Origin: Mesorhizobium sp.
GTDB lineage: Bacteria; Pseudomonadota; Alphaproteobacteria; Rhizobiales; Rhizobiaceae
Assembly (NCBI GenBank): GCA_004017535.1
Contig: SAJS01000008.1
Span: 62,001-126,000, forward strand
Reading direction: 5' to 3'
Length of the DNA: 64,000 nt
The position numbers were made by a program, and so were the translations under genes. The notes beneath the pieces are model-generated. The model did not search any database and had not been told where the DNA came from. It was given only the letters and a program-made list of their open reading frames with translations. Of this stretch, positions 8,914 through 18,029 are shown piece by piece (positions within the stretch are counted from its first letter, which is position 1; each line of letters starts with the position of its first letter).

Positions 8914-10395
8914 CTAGAGTCCGCCGCCCATCAGGTCTTTCACCTTCTTGGCCGCGTCGTCCGCCGCCTGGTCGACGGTCATCGCTCCGGTCAGGGCATT
9001 CTGCAGCATGTCCGGGACGATGATGTTCATGATCTCGGGCGATTGCGGCAGGGCCGGAAACGGAATGCCGTATGGCAGCATTGACGTCGTGACATCGAGG
9101 AACTTGATGCTGTCCAGACGTTCCTTCATCCATTTGGTCTTGAAGCCGTTGAGGTTGCCGGGGTTCGAGCCGGCATAGGCCATCTTCAGCGACCATTCGG
9201 GGCTCGTCCACATGCAGATGATGGCCTTCGCCGCCGGCTCGTCCACCTTGCCGCCCTCGACATATTCGGGCTTCAGTATGTGGATGTTCGAGCCGCCGAA
9301 GACGACGGCGCGCTTGCCGTCGGGACCGGTCGGAATGAGGCCGTAGCGCATGTTGTCGATGACGGTCTGCGCCTTGTCCTTGTCGGTGCCCGTCGCCTTC
9401 TTCTGCAGGTCGAGCATGACGTTGTAGTCGGACGGGTGCGAGATCATCATGCCGAGCTGGCCGGCGAGGAACAGCGGCTGGTTGTCGGCCTGCTGGTTGG
9501 TGAGCGCCGAAACCGGAACCGACTTGTCACGGACATACATGTCGTATGAAGCCTGCAACGCCGCCTTGCTCTGTGGGCTGTTGAGCTCAATGTCCTTGTA
9601 GGTCGGGTTCGCAGTAGCTTCGTCAAAAACGCCGCCGCCATAGGCCCATAGCTGCGGCATGAAGCGGTAAGGGGTGTTGCCGGCATTCTTGCGCGCCACG
9701 AGGCCGTAGCCGGCAATGCCGAGCTTGTCGTGGATCTGCTTGGAATATTTGACGACGTCGTCCCAGGTTGCCGGAGGCTTGTTCGGATCGAGACCGGCGC
9801 GCTTGAAGATGTCGGCATTCCAGATGAAGGCCATCGTCTCGTTGTTGGTCGGAATGCCGTAGGTCACGCCGTCCCAGGTCACGGCCTTCATGGCGCCGGG
9901 CCAGAAATCCTCGGTCGAATAGCCGACGTCCTCGGGTTTCAGCGGCTGCAGATAGCCCTTCGAGGCGAACTCGGTTCCACCCAGGATTTGCAGGCGGACC
10001 GCCATCGGCGCCGCGTTGCCGAGGAGCGCGGTGCGGAACTTGTCGAGCAGGTCGTTATAGGTGAGGGCCTGTTCCTCGAGCTGGATGTTCGGGTAGGTCT
10101 TGCGGAAGGTTGCGAAGAAATCCTTGTAGTATTGGCGCAGGAGGTCGGGGTCGCCCTCGAACACGCCCTGATACCAGAATGTCAGTCGCCCCTTGTAGTC
10201 GAGCGGGGTGACCTTGGCGCAATCGCCTGCCGTGTCAAAATCCTGCGTGCCGGCAATCGAGCGCACATATTCCGGCGACCACTTGCTCAGGTCGACCGGC
10301 GGCGCAGCTAGCGCCGAAGCGGACATCAGCGATATCGTCAAAGCAGTGGAAACAGCGCCGCGCAGAACGGCACCGCCGACTGTGATCCTCCTCAT
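8914..10395 (-). CDS. CUT1 ABC transporter substrate-binding protein
   Basis: A 493-residue extracellular solute-binding protein, long for the MalE-like family. The N-terminus is a Sec signal peptide (MRRITVGGAVLRGAV..., cleavage after ALA near residue 30), so it acts in the periplasm. The mature protein shows the family pattern GRLTFWYQGVFEG, then a middle GIPTNNETMAFIWN segment typical of cluster 1 binding proteins. It is the first gene of the minus-strand operon with two permeases, ATPase, dehydratase and RraA-like protein, so its ligand should be the acid or oligomer those enzymes degrade. The divergent GntR regulator shares its 217-base upstream region. Confidence 0.93.
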   Translation of the reverse strand: MRRITVGGAVLRGAVSTALTISLMSASALAAPPVDLSKWSPEYVRSIAGTQDFDTAGDCAKVTPLDYKGRLTFWYQGVFEGDPDLLRQYYKDFFATFRKTYPNIQLEEQALTYNDLLDKFRTALLGNAAPMAVRLQILGGTEFASKGYLQPLKPEDVGYSTEDFWPGAMKAVTWDGVTYGIPTNNETMAFIWNADIFKRAGLDPNKPPATWDDVVKYSKQIHDKLGIAGYGLVARKNAGNTPYRFMPQLWAYGGGVFDEATANPTYKDIELNSPQSKAALQASYDMYVRDKSVPVSALTNQQADNQPLFLAGQLGMMISHPSDYNVMLDLQKKATGTDKDKAQTVIDNMRYGLIPTGPDGKRAVVFGGSNIHILKPEYVEGGKVDEPAAKAIICMWTSPEWSLKMAYAGSNPGNLNGFKTKWMKERLDSIKFLDVTTSMLPYGIPFPALPQSPEIMNIIVPDMLQNALTGAMTVDQAADDAAKKVKDLMGGGL

Positions 10396-10540
10396 GGGTC
10401 TCCTCCCAGGTTCTCCTCTGCCGCTCTGCGCCTAGGCAAAGCGGTCCTTGGTCGTCTCGATCGCGGGGATATTTCTCCGCCCTAATGTATCCCTTCGATC
10501 ACTTCATACGTTTTCAGATCGCAGAATAGCTGTCAACGCA

Positions 10541-10560
10541 ACAAATCGTACATTGTTTGT
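10541..10560. promoter_or_regulatory. weak inverted repeat in the divergent GntR/ABC promoter region
   Basis: ACAAA-N10-TTTGT lies in the AT-rich part of the gap between the binding-protein gene and the GntR gene. It could be the operator of the adjacent FCD-type regulator. Only the 5-base outer arms match, and no second copy was found, so this is tentative. Confidence 0.25.
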
Positions 10561-10612
10561 CGAAGATGTGCGTGATATCGGTCAGATCGTGTATTGGACC
10601 AGGGGGACGGCG

Positions 10613-11323
10613 ATGGCGGAAACGAGCGATTTCAAAGCAGAGCCACCCGAGGGGATTGACGCTCTCGGGGCATCGAGCGAGGGCGCCTCGCTTTACGAGC
10701 AGATAAGGGAGGACATCATCGAGGGACGGCTGGCTGCCAACGAGCGGCTCGTGGTCACCGATCTCGCCCGCCGCCACGGCACCTCGACCAATCCCGTGCG
10801 CGAGGCGCTGCAATTGTTGCGCGGCGAGGGCTTCGTCACCTTCGTTCCCAACCGGGGCGCGCGTGTCCGGCCCATAGATCAGGATTTCGTGCGCGATATC
10901 TACGAGATCGGCGTTCTCATCGAGCCCGCCCTGACGCGCTGGTTTGTGGGAATGGCAACCGAGGAGGACATCGCCGAGCTAGAACGCCTCCAGGGTCTGA
11001 TCGAAGAGAACAACTTCGCCGACACGTTCAGGCACAGCGAACTGGATACCGCCTTCCACACCGTGATGTACCAGCGGCACTACAATCGCCATGCCGCCGA
11101 GCTCTGGTGGAAGCACCGCGAGGTGCTGCGTGCGGTGAGCCGGCGTTTCAATTTCACGCTTGCCCGCCGCGCCGCGATCATCCGCGAGCATCGCGAGCTC
11201 ATCGCGTTCGTAAAATCGGGAGAGGCCGACAAGGCGGCCGAACTCATCGCTCGCCATGTCGAGGGCTCCGGCCGGCATGTCCTCGAACACATGCGCGCGC
11301 GCAGCGCCGCCCGGGCAGGGTAG
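10613..11323 (+). CDS. GntR-family regulator (FadR subfamily, FCD domain)
   Basis: About 236 residues. The winged helix-turn-helix covers roughly residues 22-90 (LYEQIREDIIEGRL ... NPVREALQLLRGEGFV), followed by an all-helical FCD effector domain in which Asp and His residues (ELDTAFH, EHRELIAF, ARHVEGSGRHV) would bind a metal and an organic acid. The start at 10613 has AGGGGGA upstream; the longer frame from 10448 has no family match. FadR-type regulators of sugar-acid operons usually act as repressors relieved by the substrate or a 2-keto intermediate. It is divergent from the CUT1 operon and followed 47 bases later by the enolase-superfamily genes, so it probably controls both arms. Confidence 0.92.
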   Translation: MAETSDFKAEPPEGIDALGASSEGASLYEQIREDIIEGRLAANERLVVTDLARRHGTSTNPVREALQLLRGEGFVTFVPNRGARVRPIDQDFVRDIYEIGVLIEPALTRWFVGMATEEDIAELERLQGLIEENNFADTFRHSELDTAFHTVMYQRHYNRHAAELWWKHREVLRAVSRRFNFTLARRAAIIREHRELIAFVKSGEADKAAELIARHVEGSGRHVLEHMRARSAARAG

Positions 11324-11370
11324 CGGATCCGCAACATCGTCAGCCTGGCCATTCAGGGAGGATAGTCCAG

Positions 11371-12537
11371 ATGAAAATCACGAGCATTCGGCCATGGCTG
11401 GTCAAGTCCGACGCTTCCTATTGGGGAGAGTATTTGTTCGTCGAAGTGACGACCGACGAGGGGATCAGCGGCTGGGGCGAGATCACCACCACGACGAAGC
11501 TCGCCAACCGCGCGCTCTGCACGATCCTGCGCCAGATCGGGCTTGCCGTGGCAGGCGAGGATCCGGCGCGCATCGAGCATCTGTGGCACAAGGTCTTCCG
11601 CAGCTTCACCTATATGGGCAGCCGCGGCGCCGCCGTGGAATGCGTGAGCGCCATCGACATCGCGCTCTGGGATATCCGCGGCAAAGTCCTCGGCAAGCCG
11701 ATCTATGAGCTGCTGGGCGGGCCGGTGCGCGATGAAATCGCGCTTTACACCCATCCGAACCAGGCCAAATTCACCAGCAAGGAAGCCGTGGTCCGCGAAA
11801 TTCGCGACATCGTGGAGTCCGGCCACACCGGGCTCAAATTCGATCCGTTTCCCCACCAGGGTCCCAGCGTCGATGGCGTGGCCCGCGAAAGGCGGGACGG
11901 CTATCTCGATGGTGCCATGACCCGCAAGGACGAGCGTGAAGCCGCCGAGCTCACGGCTCTCATCCGCGAGACGGCGGGGCCCGATGTCGACATCCTCATC
12001 GATGCGCATGGCCGCTTTGACGTTCCCACCGCCATCCGCCTCTGCCGCAGCCTCGAGGAGGCCGGCCAGATCGACTGGTTCGAGGAGCCATGCCCGCCGG
12101 AAAGCCTCAACGCGCTCAAGCAGGTGCGCGACAAGGTCAGTGCCCCCATCTCCTGGGGCGAGCGCGGCCACACGAAATGGGATTTCGTGCCGGTGCTCGA
12201 AAACAAGCTCGCCGACTACATCATGCCCGACGTCACCTGGACCGGCGGCATCACCGAGCTGAAGAAGATCTCCGCCCTGTGCGAGGCCTATTACGTCCCG
12301 GTCTCGCCGCACGACGCCGCGGGTCCGATCAACGTGGTCGCGGGAGCGCAGGTGATGATGACCGTTCCCAACTTCTACAAGCTCGAAACGTCGGAGTGGG
12401 ACCTCTCCAAATACGATCACCTCATCGACAAGCCGCTCGACGTGTCGAACGGCAATCTCAAGCTGACGTCGAAGCCGGGTCTCGGTGTCGAGATGAACCG
12501 CGACTACCTGCAGGCCCACGAGATCGAGCTGGGCTAG
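11371..12537 (+). CDS. enolase-superfamily dehydratase, second in the cluster
   Basis: A 388-residue mandelate racemase/muconate lactonizing protein. GGGAGGA precedes the ATG at 11371; the longer frame from 11107 runs over the GntR gene and is rejected. Likely active-site residues are LKFD on strand 2, IDAHGRFD (metal Asp plus His), WFEEP, SWGER and SPHDAAGP. The Asp-X-His plus late His pattern resembles galactonate/mannonate-type dehydratases. It is the first of four plus-strand genes after the GntR gene and probably acts on a sugar acid brought in by the neighbouring CUT1 importer. Substrate specificity is not assignable. Confidence 0.9.
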   Translation: MKITSIRPWLVKSDASYWGEYLFVEVTTDEGISGWGEITTTTKLANRALCTILRQIGLAVAGEDPARIEHLWHKVFRSFTYMGSRGAAVECVSAIDIALWDIRGKVLGKPIYELLGGPVRDEIALYTHPNQAKFTSKEAVVREIRDIVESGHTGLKFDPFPHQGPSVDGVARERRDGYLDGAMTRKDEREAAELTALIRETAGPDVDILIDAHGRFDVPTAIRLCRSLEEAGQIDWFEEPCPPESLNALKQVRDKVSAPISWGERGHTKWDFVPVLENKLADYIMPDVTWTGGITELKKISALCEAYYVPVSPHDAAGPINVVAGAQVMMTVPNFYKLETSEWDLSKYDHLIDKPLDVSNGNLKLTSKPGLGVEMNRDYLQAHEIELG

Positions 12538-12594
12538 CACTGCTTAAAGCAGGCCCGGCGGGCGGGGCCACTCCCAGCGGAACGAGGACAAATC

Positions 12595-13953
12595 ATGCCA
12601 AAGACGGATGGAGCCGACGAGGCTCTCAATCGCATCAACACGAATTCCAGGCCATCCGAGCTGCGCATCACCGACATGCGGGTGGCCGAGATCGTCGGCG
12701 CGCCCTTCACCTCGGCGCTGCTCAAGATTTACACCAACCAGGGCATTGTCGGGCTCGGCGAGGTGCGCGACGGCGCCAGCGCCACCTTTGCGCTGACGCT
12801 GAAGAGCCGGCTGCTCGGCGAGAACCCCTGCGATGTCGACCGCCTGTTCCGCCGCATCAAGCAGTTCGGCGGCCACGGGCGGCAGGGCGGCGGCGTCTCG
12901 GCGGTCGAGATTGCGCTTTGGGATCTCGCCGGCAAGGCCTATGGCGTGCCGATCTACCAGATGCTCGGCGGCAAGTTTCGCGACCAGGTGCGCGTCTATT
13001 GCGACACGGACGCCGAGAAGCCGAGCGGCACCGAGACCGGCAAGCGCCTCAAGGCGCGCATGGAGCGCGGCTTCACCTTCCTCAAGATGGATCTGGGCCT
13101 GATGCAGATCGCCCACATTCCGGGCGCCGTGACGGCGCCCGCCGGCGCGCTCGAAGGGTTCCGCGCCAATCCTCGCGGCCGCGGCGGCACGCTCGAGGAG
13201 CGCAAGGCCCGCAATCTCGCCTATGATGCGCAGAATGTGCAGCACCCGTTCACGGGCCTGCATTTCACCGAAAAGGGCATAGACCTGCTGGAGCAATATA
13301 TCCACGAGGTCCGCGAGGTCATCGGCTACGAGATTCCGCTAGCCATCGATCATGTCGGCCACATCTCGCTGCAGGACGGCATCCGCCTGTCGCGCCGTAT
13401 CGAGAAATATGTGCCGGCCTGGCTAGAAGACGTGATCCCCTGGCAGTACACCGAACAGTACCGGCAATTGCAGCAGGCGACGTCGGTGCCGATCTGCACC
13501 GGGGAGGATATTTATCTCAAGGAGGGCTTCGAGCCGCTGCTGAGGAGCGGCGGTGTCTCCATCATCCATCCGGACCTGCTCACCAGCGGCGGCATCCTCG
13601 AGACCAAGAAGATCGGCGACATGGCGCAGGACCACGGCGTCGCCATGGCGATCCACATGGCCGAAAGCCCGATCGCCGCGATGGCCGCGGCACATGTCGC
13701 GACCGCGACCGAAAACTTCATGGCGCTCGAATACCATTCCGCCGATGTCGACTGGTGGGACGACATCGTCACGGGCCTCCCCAAGCCGCTCGTCAAGGAC
13801 GGCTTCATCACCGTGCCCGACAGACCGGGGCTGGGCATAGACGATGTGGTCGACGAGGTGATCAGCCAGCATCTGCAGCCCGGTGTCACCGGCATATGGC
13901 AATCCACCGAGCATTGGGACAATGAGTATAGCTGGGACCGGAGCTGGAGTTAG
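12595..13953 (+). CDS. enolase-superfamily protein with long insertion, third in the cluster
   Basis: 452 residues, about 60 longer than the usual 380-400 for this superfamily. The extra length is mainly a segment after strand 2 (after [15 protein letters not shown], through an Arg/Gly-rich stretch to [15 protein letters not shown]) plus a Trp-rich tail ([13 protein letters not shown]). Probable metal ligands are the Asp of AIDHVGH, the Glu of WLED and the Glu of [13 protein letters not shown] holds the late His. GEVRD in the cap domain and the cap-barrel join look normal. It starts 57 bases after the previous dehydratase. It may be a dehydratase or epimerase acting on a different stereoisomer; I do not recognise the exact subgroup. 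Confidence 0.88.
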   Translation: MPKTDGADEALNRINTNSRPSELRITDMRVAEIVGAPFTSALLKIYTNQGIVGLGEVRDGASATFALTLKSRLLGENPCDVDRLFRRIKQFGGHGRQGGGVSAVEIALWDLAGKAYGVPIYQMLGGKFRDQVRVYCDTDAEKPSGTETGKRLKARMERGFTFLKMDLGLMQIAHIPGAVTAPAGALEGFRANPRGRGGTLEERKARNLAYDAQNVQHPFTGLHFTEKGIDLLEQYIHEVREVIGYEIPLAIDHVGHISLQDGIRLSRRIEKYVPAWLEDVIPWQYTEQYRQLQQATSVPICTGEDIYLKEGFEPLLRSGGVSIIHPDLLTSGGILETKKIGDMAQDHGVAMAIHMAESPIAAMAAAHVATATENFMALEYHSADVDWWDDIVTGLPKPLVKDGFITVPDRPGLGIDDVVDEVISQHLQPGVTGIWQSTEHWDNEYSWDRSWS

Positions 13954-14014
13954 CCCAGACGCTCTTGCCTTCATCCCTCAGGCTCACAGGCCAATGACCG
14001 ACCATTCGTGTCGA

Positions 14015-14032
14015 CCTCTCCCAAGGGAGAGG
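14015..14032. repeat. short perfect inverted repeat upstream of the NIPSNAP gene
   Basis: CCTCTCCC-AA-GGGAGAGG is an 8-base perfect inverted repeat 23 bases before the NIPSNAP start. The spacer is too short for a stable loop without opening inner pairs. The sequence resembles a short repeat common in Mesorhizobium intergenic DNA. Function unknown. Confidence 0.5.
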
Positions 14033-14055
14033 CGAAGAAAGAAACGGACGAGACC

Positions 14056-14382
14056 ATGATCTACGAAATGCGTATCTATGACTGCCTGCCGGGCCGGCTG
14101 CCGGCTTTGCTCAAGCGCTTTTCCGAGCAAACGCTGGCCATCTGGGAAAGGCATGGCATCCGCCAGGCCGGGTTTTTCACCACGGTGATCGGCGAAAACA
14201 ACAATCGCCTTACCTATTTCCTCGCCTGGGAATCGATGGCCGAGCGTGAGGCGAAATGGACGGCTTTCGTCACCGATCCGGCATGGCACAGGGCCAGGGA
14301 CGAGTCTGAGCGCGAGGGGCAGATCGTTGCCAATATCAGCAGCCAGCTGCTCACGCCGACAGCTTTCTCGTCTGTGAAATAG
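14056..14382 (+). CDS. NIPSNAP-family protein
   Basis: A 108-residue protein of the NIPSNAP family (dimeric alpha/beta-barrel fold). The family hallmarks are the opening MIYEMRIYDCLPGRLPALL, a middle FLAWESMAEREAKWTAF block and a short C-terminal strand. The start at 14056 gives the normal family length; a frame from 14008 would add 16 unrelated residues. It ends 9 bases before the next enolase-superfamily gene, so it is cotranscribed. NIPSNAP proteins recur in bacterial catabolic operons with no agreed biochemical role; small-molecule binding or monooxygenase-like chemistry is possible. Confidence 0.88.
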   Translation: MIYEMRIYDCLPGRLPALLKRFSEQTLAIWERHGIRQAGFFTTVIGENNNRLTYFLAWESMAEREAKWTAFVTDPAWHRARDESEREGQIVANISSQLLTPTAFSSVK

Positions 14383-14391
14383 GACTGCGCC

Positions 14392-15591
14392 ATGAAGATC
14401 ACCGACCTGCGCTGCGCCATTATCGGCAAGCACCCCATCGTCCGCGTCGTCACCGACGAAGGCCTCTACGGCCTGGGCGAGGTCGAATACACAAAGACCT
14501 ATCTGAAACCCTTCGTGCTGCATTTCCGCGAGGCGCTGCTCGGCGAGAATCCGACCGACGTCGAGCGCGTGATGCTGAAGATCCGCCAGCGCGGCTCCTT
14601 CAAGCCGTATGGCGCGGCGGTGAGCGCGATCGAGCACGCGCTGTGGGACATTGCCGGCAAGGCCGCGGGCGTGCCGGTCTACAAGCTGCTCGGCGGCAAG
14701 GTGCGCGACAAGGTGCGCGTCTACAACGGCTCGATCCGCCGCAAGCGCACGGGCGACCGGCCGGAGGATTATGCCGCCGACGTCAAATGGATGATGGAGC
14801 AGCCGCAGAACTTCTTCATGGTCAAGCAGGGCATCTCGTTCCACTCCAACATGAAGGACTCCATCGACGGCTTCCATTACGGTGTGACGCAGAAGAAGGC
14901 CGGCTATCACGGCGCCATGGATCAGGGTGTGATCAGCGAGCGGGGTTTCAATCACATGCTCGACTGCGTCATCGCGATGAAGGAAGTGCTGGGCGACAAG
15001 GTCAGCCTGGCGCTCGACTGCGGCCCGGGTTGGATGCTGCCCGATGCGATCAAATTCGCCCGCGCCGTCGAGAAGTACAACTTGATGTGGCTCGAGGATA
15101 TGCTCACCGGCGACTATGTGCCCTGGGTCAATCCACAGGCCTATCGCGAGCTGACGACATCCACCTCGACGCCGATCCATACCGGCGAGCAGATCTATCT
15201 GCGGCACAATTTCAAGGAGCTGATCGAGACGCAGGCGGTGCGGGTCATCGGTCCCGATCCGGCCGACATCGGCGGCATCGCCGAGCTCAAATGGGTCGCC
15301 GAGCACGCCTATATGCATTCGATCCTGATGGCGCCGCACGGTACCGCCAACGGCCTGCTCGGCCTTGGTGCGCTGATCAATGTCTGCGCCACCTTGCCAG
15401 CCAACTACATCGCCTTCGAATATCCGAGCGCCTCCGACCCTTGGTGGGAGGACCTGGTGATCGGCCTGCCGAAGCAAATCGTGAAGGACAGCATGGTGGA
15501 CCTCTTGGAGGCGCCGGGGCTCGGCCTCGATATCGATGCCGAGGCGGCGAGAAAATATCTCAAGGAAGAGGATGCGGGCTTCTTCGACTGA
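14392..15591 (+). CDS. enolase-superfamily protein, fourth in the cluster
   Basis: A 399-residue mandelate racemase/muconate lactonizing family protein. The candidate metal ligands are the Asp of LALDCGPGW, the Glu of WLED and the Glu of HTGEQ; the late His is in MAPHGTANG. The residue two after the first metal Asp is Gly rather than His, unlike the proteins at 11371 and 16587, so the acid/base set and the reaction may differ. An insertion around VKQGISFHSNMKDSIDGFHYG follows strand 2. It closes the plus-strand operon; a small hairpin (15627-15650) separates it from the convergent epimerase gene. Confidence 0.88.
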   Translation: MKITDLRCAIIGKHPIVRVVTDEGLYGLGEVEYTKTYLKPFVLHFREALLGENPTDVERVMLKIRQRGSFKPYGAAVSAIEHALWDIAGKAAGVPVYKLLGGKVRDKVRVYNGSIRRKRTGDRPEDYAADVKWMMEQPQNFFMVKQGISFHSNMKDSIDGFHYGVTQKKAGYHGAMDQGVISERGFNHMLDCVIAMKEVLGDKVSLALDCGPGWMLPDAIKFARAVEKYNLMWLEDMLTGDYVPWVNPQAYRELTTSTSTPIHTGEQIYLRHNFKELIETQAVRVIGPDPADIGGIAELKWVAEHAYMHSILMAPHGTANGLLGLGALINVCATLPANYIAFEYPSASDPWWEDLVIGLPKQIVKDSMVDLLEAPGLGLDIDAEAARKYLKEEDAGFFD

Positions 15592-15626
15592 GCTTTGTCG
15601 CCGCTCGCATTTGAACGAAAGGCATA

Positions 15627-15650
15627 GAGCTGACCGGTAAGGATCAGCTC
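15627..15650. terminator. possible bidirectional terminator hairpin
   Basis: A perfect 7-base stem (GAGCTGA and its complement) with a 10-base loop lies between the convergent enolase-family and epimerase genes. It touches the stop codon of the minus-strand gene. There is no U-run, so termination is tentative. Confidence 0.4.
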
Positions 15651-16533
15651 ACTGTGTCCGCCAGTCGTGCTCTTGTCGGAATCCGAGCACGTCGCGCAGC
15701 TTCTTGTTTGAGATCGGTCCCTCGAATGCGTCCATGGCCCGAGTGACCGGTATGTCGGGCGCATGCTTCCTGAGAAACTCCGCCGTCGGCAATTCAGACA
15801 CGATGTTGTCGTTGACGGCGTTGAATATCTGGAACCCCAAACCGTCCTTCTCGACGCACAAATCGACGATCTGACCGAGATCGCGCGCGTCCATATAGGT
15901 CCAGGCGTCGCGCCTCCGCTTCGAGGGATCGGCCAGGAATTCCGGAAAGCGGGCATAGTCATTCGGTTCCACGACGCCGCCGATCCGCAGCGCATAGATG
16001 TCGGCTCCTGTGCGGGAGGCGAAAGAGCGCGCGATCTTCTCGCCCAGCAATTTGGAAAGGCCGTAGCTGTCGGTTGGATCGACGTCGTACTCCTCGTCCA
16101 CCGGGAAGGATGAGAAGTCGCGTTTGCCCTCGGCAAAACAGATGCCGTAGACCGTCTCGCTGGAGGCCGTGACGATCTTGCGGATGCCGAGCTTGGTGGC
16201 GGCTTCGATCACATTGTAGGTCGACTGCACATTGGCAGTGAACATGGCATTGTCCGGCCGCAGGAATATCCGCGGAAGCGCCGCGAAATGGACGACGGCG
16301 TCGACCGGGGCGCGGCCCTTGCCGCCGAAATACTCGCTGAAGCCGAAATGCAGCGTCAGCGCATTGTAAGCTTCGCCCGCGTCCGCAAGGTTGGTGATGA
16401 CAGTATCGACCCCAGGCACATCCAGCGGCGTCAGGTCGAGGTTCAGAACCTGATGTCCGCGTTTGAGCAGATAAGGTATGACGTGCCGGCCGATCTTGCC
16501 GCTGCCGCCGGTAAAGACGATCCGCTTGCCCAT
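15649..16533 (-). CDS. NAD-dependent epimerase/dehydratase-type oxidoreductase (extended SDR)
   Basis: 294 residues with an N-terminal Rossmann motif TGGSGKIGRHV and the catalytic Tyr-X3-Lys in SYGLSK near residue 155; TASSETVYG supplies the Ser/Thr. The size and motifs fit the extended SDR group that includes uronate dehydrogenases and nucleotide-sugar epimerases. In a sugar-acid cluster, oxidation of a uronic acid or aldose to a lactone is the likelier role, but this is inferred. It lies 53 bases downstream of the enolase-family gene at 16587-17744 on the same strand, so the two should be cotranscribed. Confidence 0.87.
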   Translation of the reverse strand: MGKRIVFTGGSGKIGRHVIPYLLKRGHQVLNLDLTPLDVPGVDTVITNLADAGEAYNALTLHFGFSEYFGGKGRAPVDAVVHFAALPRIFLRPDNAMFTANVQSTYNVIEAATKLGIRKIVTASSETVYGICFAEGKRDFSSFPVDEEYDVDPTDSYGLSKLLGEKIARSFASRTGADIYALRIGGVVEPNDYARFPEFLADPSKRRRDAWTYMDARDLGQIVDLCVEKDGLGFQIFNAVNDNIVSELPTAEFLRKHAPDIPVTRAMDAFEGPISNKKLRDVLGFRQEHDWRTQ

Positions 16534-16586
16534 GGCTTCCTCCGAGCGAATTTGTTTGATCGAGCAGCGAACCGGCCGGTCGTCCG

Positions 16587-17744
16587 CTATTCAAATATGC
16601 CGAAGCCGGGCACGGCGTGTTTGTGGACACCGTCCATGTTGAGCTCGACGCCGATGCCGGGCACATCAGGCACCGCGATGTGGCCGTCTTCGACGATGGA
16701 CTTGGCGCCGTTCGGCAAGCGGACATAGCTGTCCCAGGCGTCGCGTTCCTCCAGCGCGTGCCATTCCAGCACCAGGAAGTTCGGGACGCTGGCGCAGACA
16801 TGACAGGTCGCCATCGTGCCCAGCGGCGTCGACACCAGATGCGGCGCGAAGGGCACGTAATACATCTCGGCGAGGTTCGCGATCTTGCGGCTTTCGGCAA
16901 GGCCACCGCATTTCGGCACGTCGGGCATGACGACGTCGGCGCCGTAGTTCTGGAACAGCTCCCGAAAACCCCAGCGCAGGTAGAGATTTTCACCGACGCA
17001 GATCGGCGTCTTGGTCCGCATGCGTATCTGCTTCAGAGCCTCGACATTTTCCGCGGGGATCGGCTCCTCGAGCCACAGAAGATTGAAGCGCTCCATCTCG
17101 GCGGCGATACGGCTGGCGCTGAGCACGTCATAGCGCGCATGCAGGTCGATGCAGAGATCGATGTCGGGGCCGGCCGCTTCGCGCACCGCCGCGACGCGCT
17201 CGATCATGGAGCGGAGTTCCGCGCCGTTTATGGTGTGGTTCACCGCGTCGAACTTGCCCGGGTGGTGCAGATTATCGATGTCGAATTTCAGCGCCGTGAA
17301 ACCTTCCGCAATCATGCGGCGGGCGCGTGCCGCGCATCCTTGCGGCGATCCCGATTCGTCATCGCCGTCGCCGCAATCGGCATAGATCCTAATGCGGTCG
17401 CGGAACTTGCCGCCGAACATACGGTAAAGCGGCTGGCCGGCGGCTTTTGCCGCCACGTCCCACAGCGCCATTTCGAGCCCGGTGAGGGCGATGAGAAAGA
17501 TGCCGGCCTGTGCGCCGGAGAAGACATGATCGCGACGGATCTTGTCCCAGCAATATTCGACATTGCGCGGGTCCTGGCCGATCAGTTCCGACTTCAGCTC
17601 CGAAATCAGACCGACGATCGCGGCCGCGCCTGCGTCGGGATTGGCCTCGCCATAGCCGGAGATGCCGGCGTCCGTATCGATCCGGATCAGGGTCGCCTTG
17701 CCGTGATAGGCGACGACCGCCGTTTTGATGTCCACGATCTTCAT
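16587..17744 (-). CDS. enolase-superfamily dehydratase, fifth in the window
   Basis: A 385-residue mandelate racemase/muconate lactonizing family protein. Active-site pattern: ALKFD on strand 2, CIDLHARYD (metal Asp and Asp-X-His), LLWLEEP, CVGEN and APHLVSTPLG (late His). This matches acid-sugar dehydratases of the galactonate/gluconate type. An operator-like site (17797-17817) lies 53 bases before the start, matching sites near the AKR and FCD-GntR genes. It begins the minus-strand pair with the extended SDR. It is distant enough from the four other enolase-family proteins here to be a separate function, not a recent copy. Confidence 0.9.
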   Translation of the reverse strand: MKIVDIKTAVVAYHGKATLIRIDTDAGISGYGEANPDAGAAAIVGLISELKSELIGQDPRNVEYCWDKIRRDHVFSGAQAGIFLIALTGLEMALWDVAAKAAGQPLYRMFGGKFRDRIRIYADCGDGDDESGSPQGCAARARRMIAEGFTALKFDIDNLHHPGKFDAVNHTINGAELRSMIERVAAVREAAGPDIDLCIDLHARYDVLSASRIAAEMERFNLLWLEEPIPAENVEALKQIRMRTKTPICVGENLYLRWGFRELFQNYGADVVMPDVPKCGGLAESRKIANLAEMYYVPFAPHLVSTPLGTMATCHVCASVPNFLVLEWHALEERDAWDSYVRLPNGAKSIVEDGHIAVPDVPGIGVELNMDGVHKHAVPGFGIFE

Positions 17745-17796
17745 CGGATCCCTCTCCCAGTGATGACGAGTGCAGAATTCTGCCCCATGGGCTGAA

Positions 17797-17817
17797 CTTG
17801 TCTAATAAGCATACAAG
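17797..17817. promoter_or_regulatory. operator-like site A of the FCD-GntR block
   Basis: The site begins CTTGTCTAATAAG and ends ACAAG, giving inverted CTTGT-N11-ACAAG arms. Closely related sequences occur at 17948 and 19804. It lies 53 bases upstream of the enolase-family gene on the minus strand and is probably bound by the GntR protein encoded at 19096-19800. Confidence 0.55.
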
Positions 17818-17947
17818 AATGACCAATGTGCCGTAAACCCCCTTCTGTGGATTTTGCCGCGGCGGACATTTCGAGGTGCTGCTGATCGTTGTTTTGTTTG
17901 GGAAATTCAGAGGCGTCGGCCAAGAATCCCGAAACTCAAACTTCACA

Positions 17948-17976
17948 CTTGTTAGACGAGTATATAAGCGTATAAA
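17948..17976 (+). promoter_or_regulatory. promoter with operator-like site B for the aldo/keto reductase
   Basis: A sigma-70-like promoter can be read: -35 TTGTTA (17949-17954), a 16-base spacer and -10 TATAAA (17971-17976), 53 bases before the ATG. The operator-like site (17948-17968, CTTGTTAGAC...ATAAG) covers the -35 and spacer, so a repressor bound there would block RNA polymerase. Confidence 0.5.
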
Positions 17977-18029
17977 TTGGGCGACCACGGAGTTATGGCT
18001 CATGCGTGGCGTCAATCGGGAGGAACAGG

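Noticed and set aside
14015-14032. Inverted repeat before the NIPSNAP gene as a terminator
   Set aside because: Its 2-base spacer and lack of a U-run make termination unlikely, and the downstream gene reads in the same direction with only a 102-base gap.
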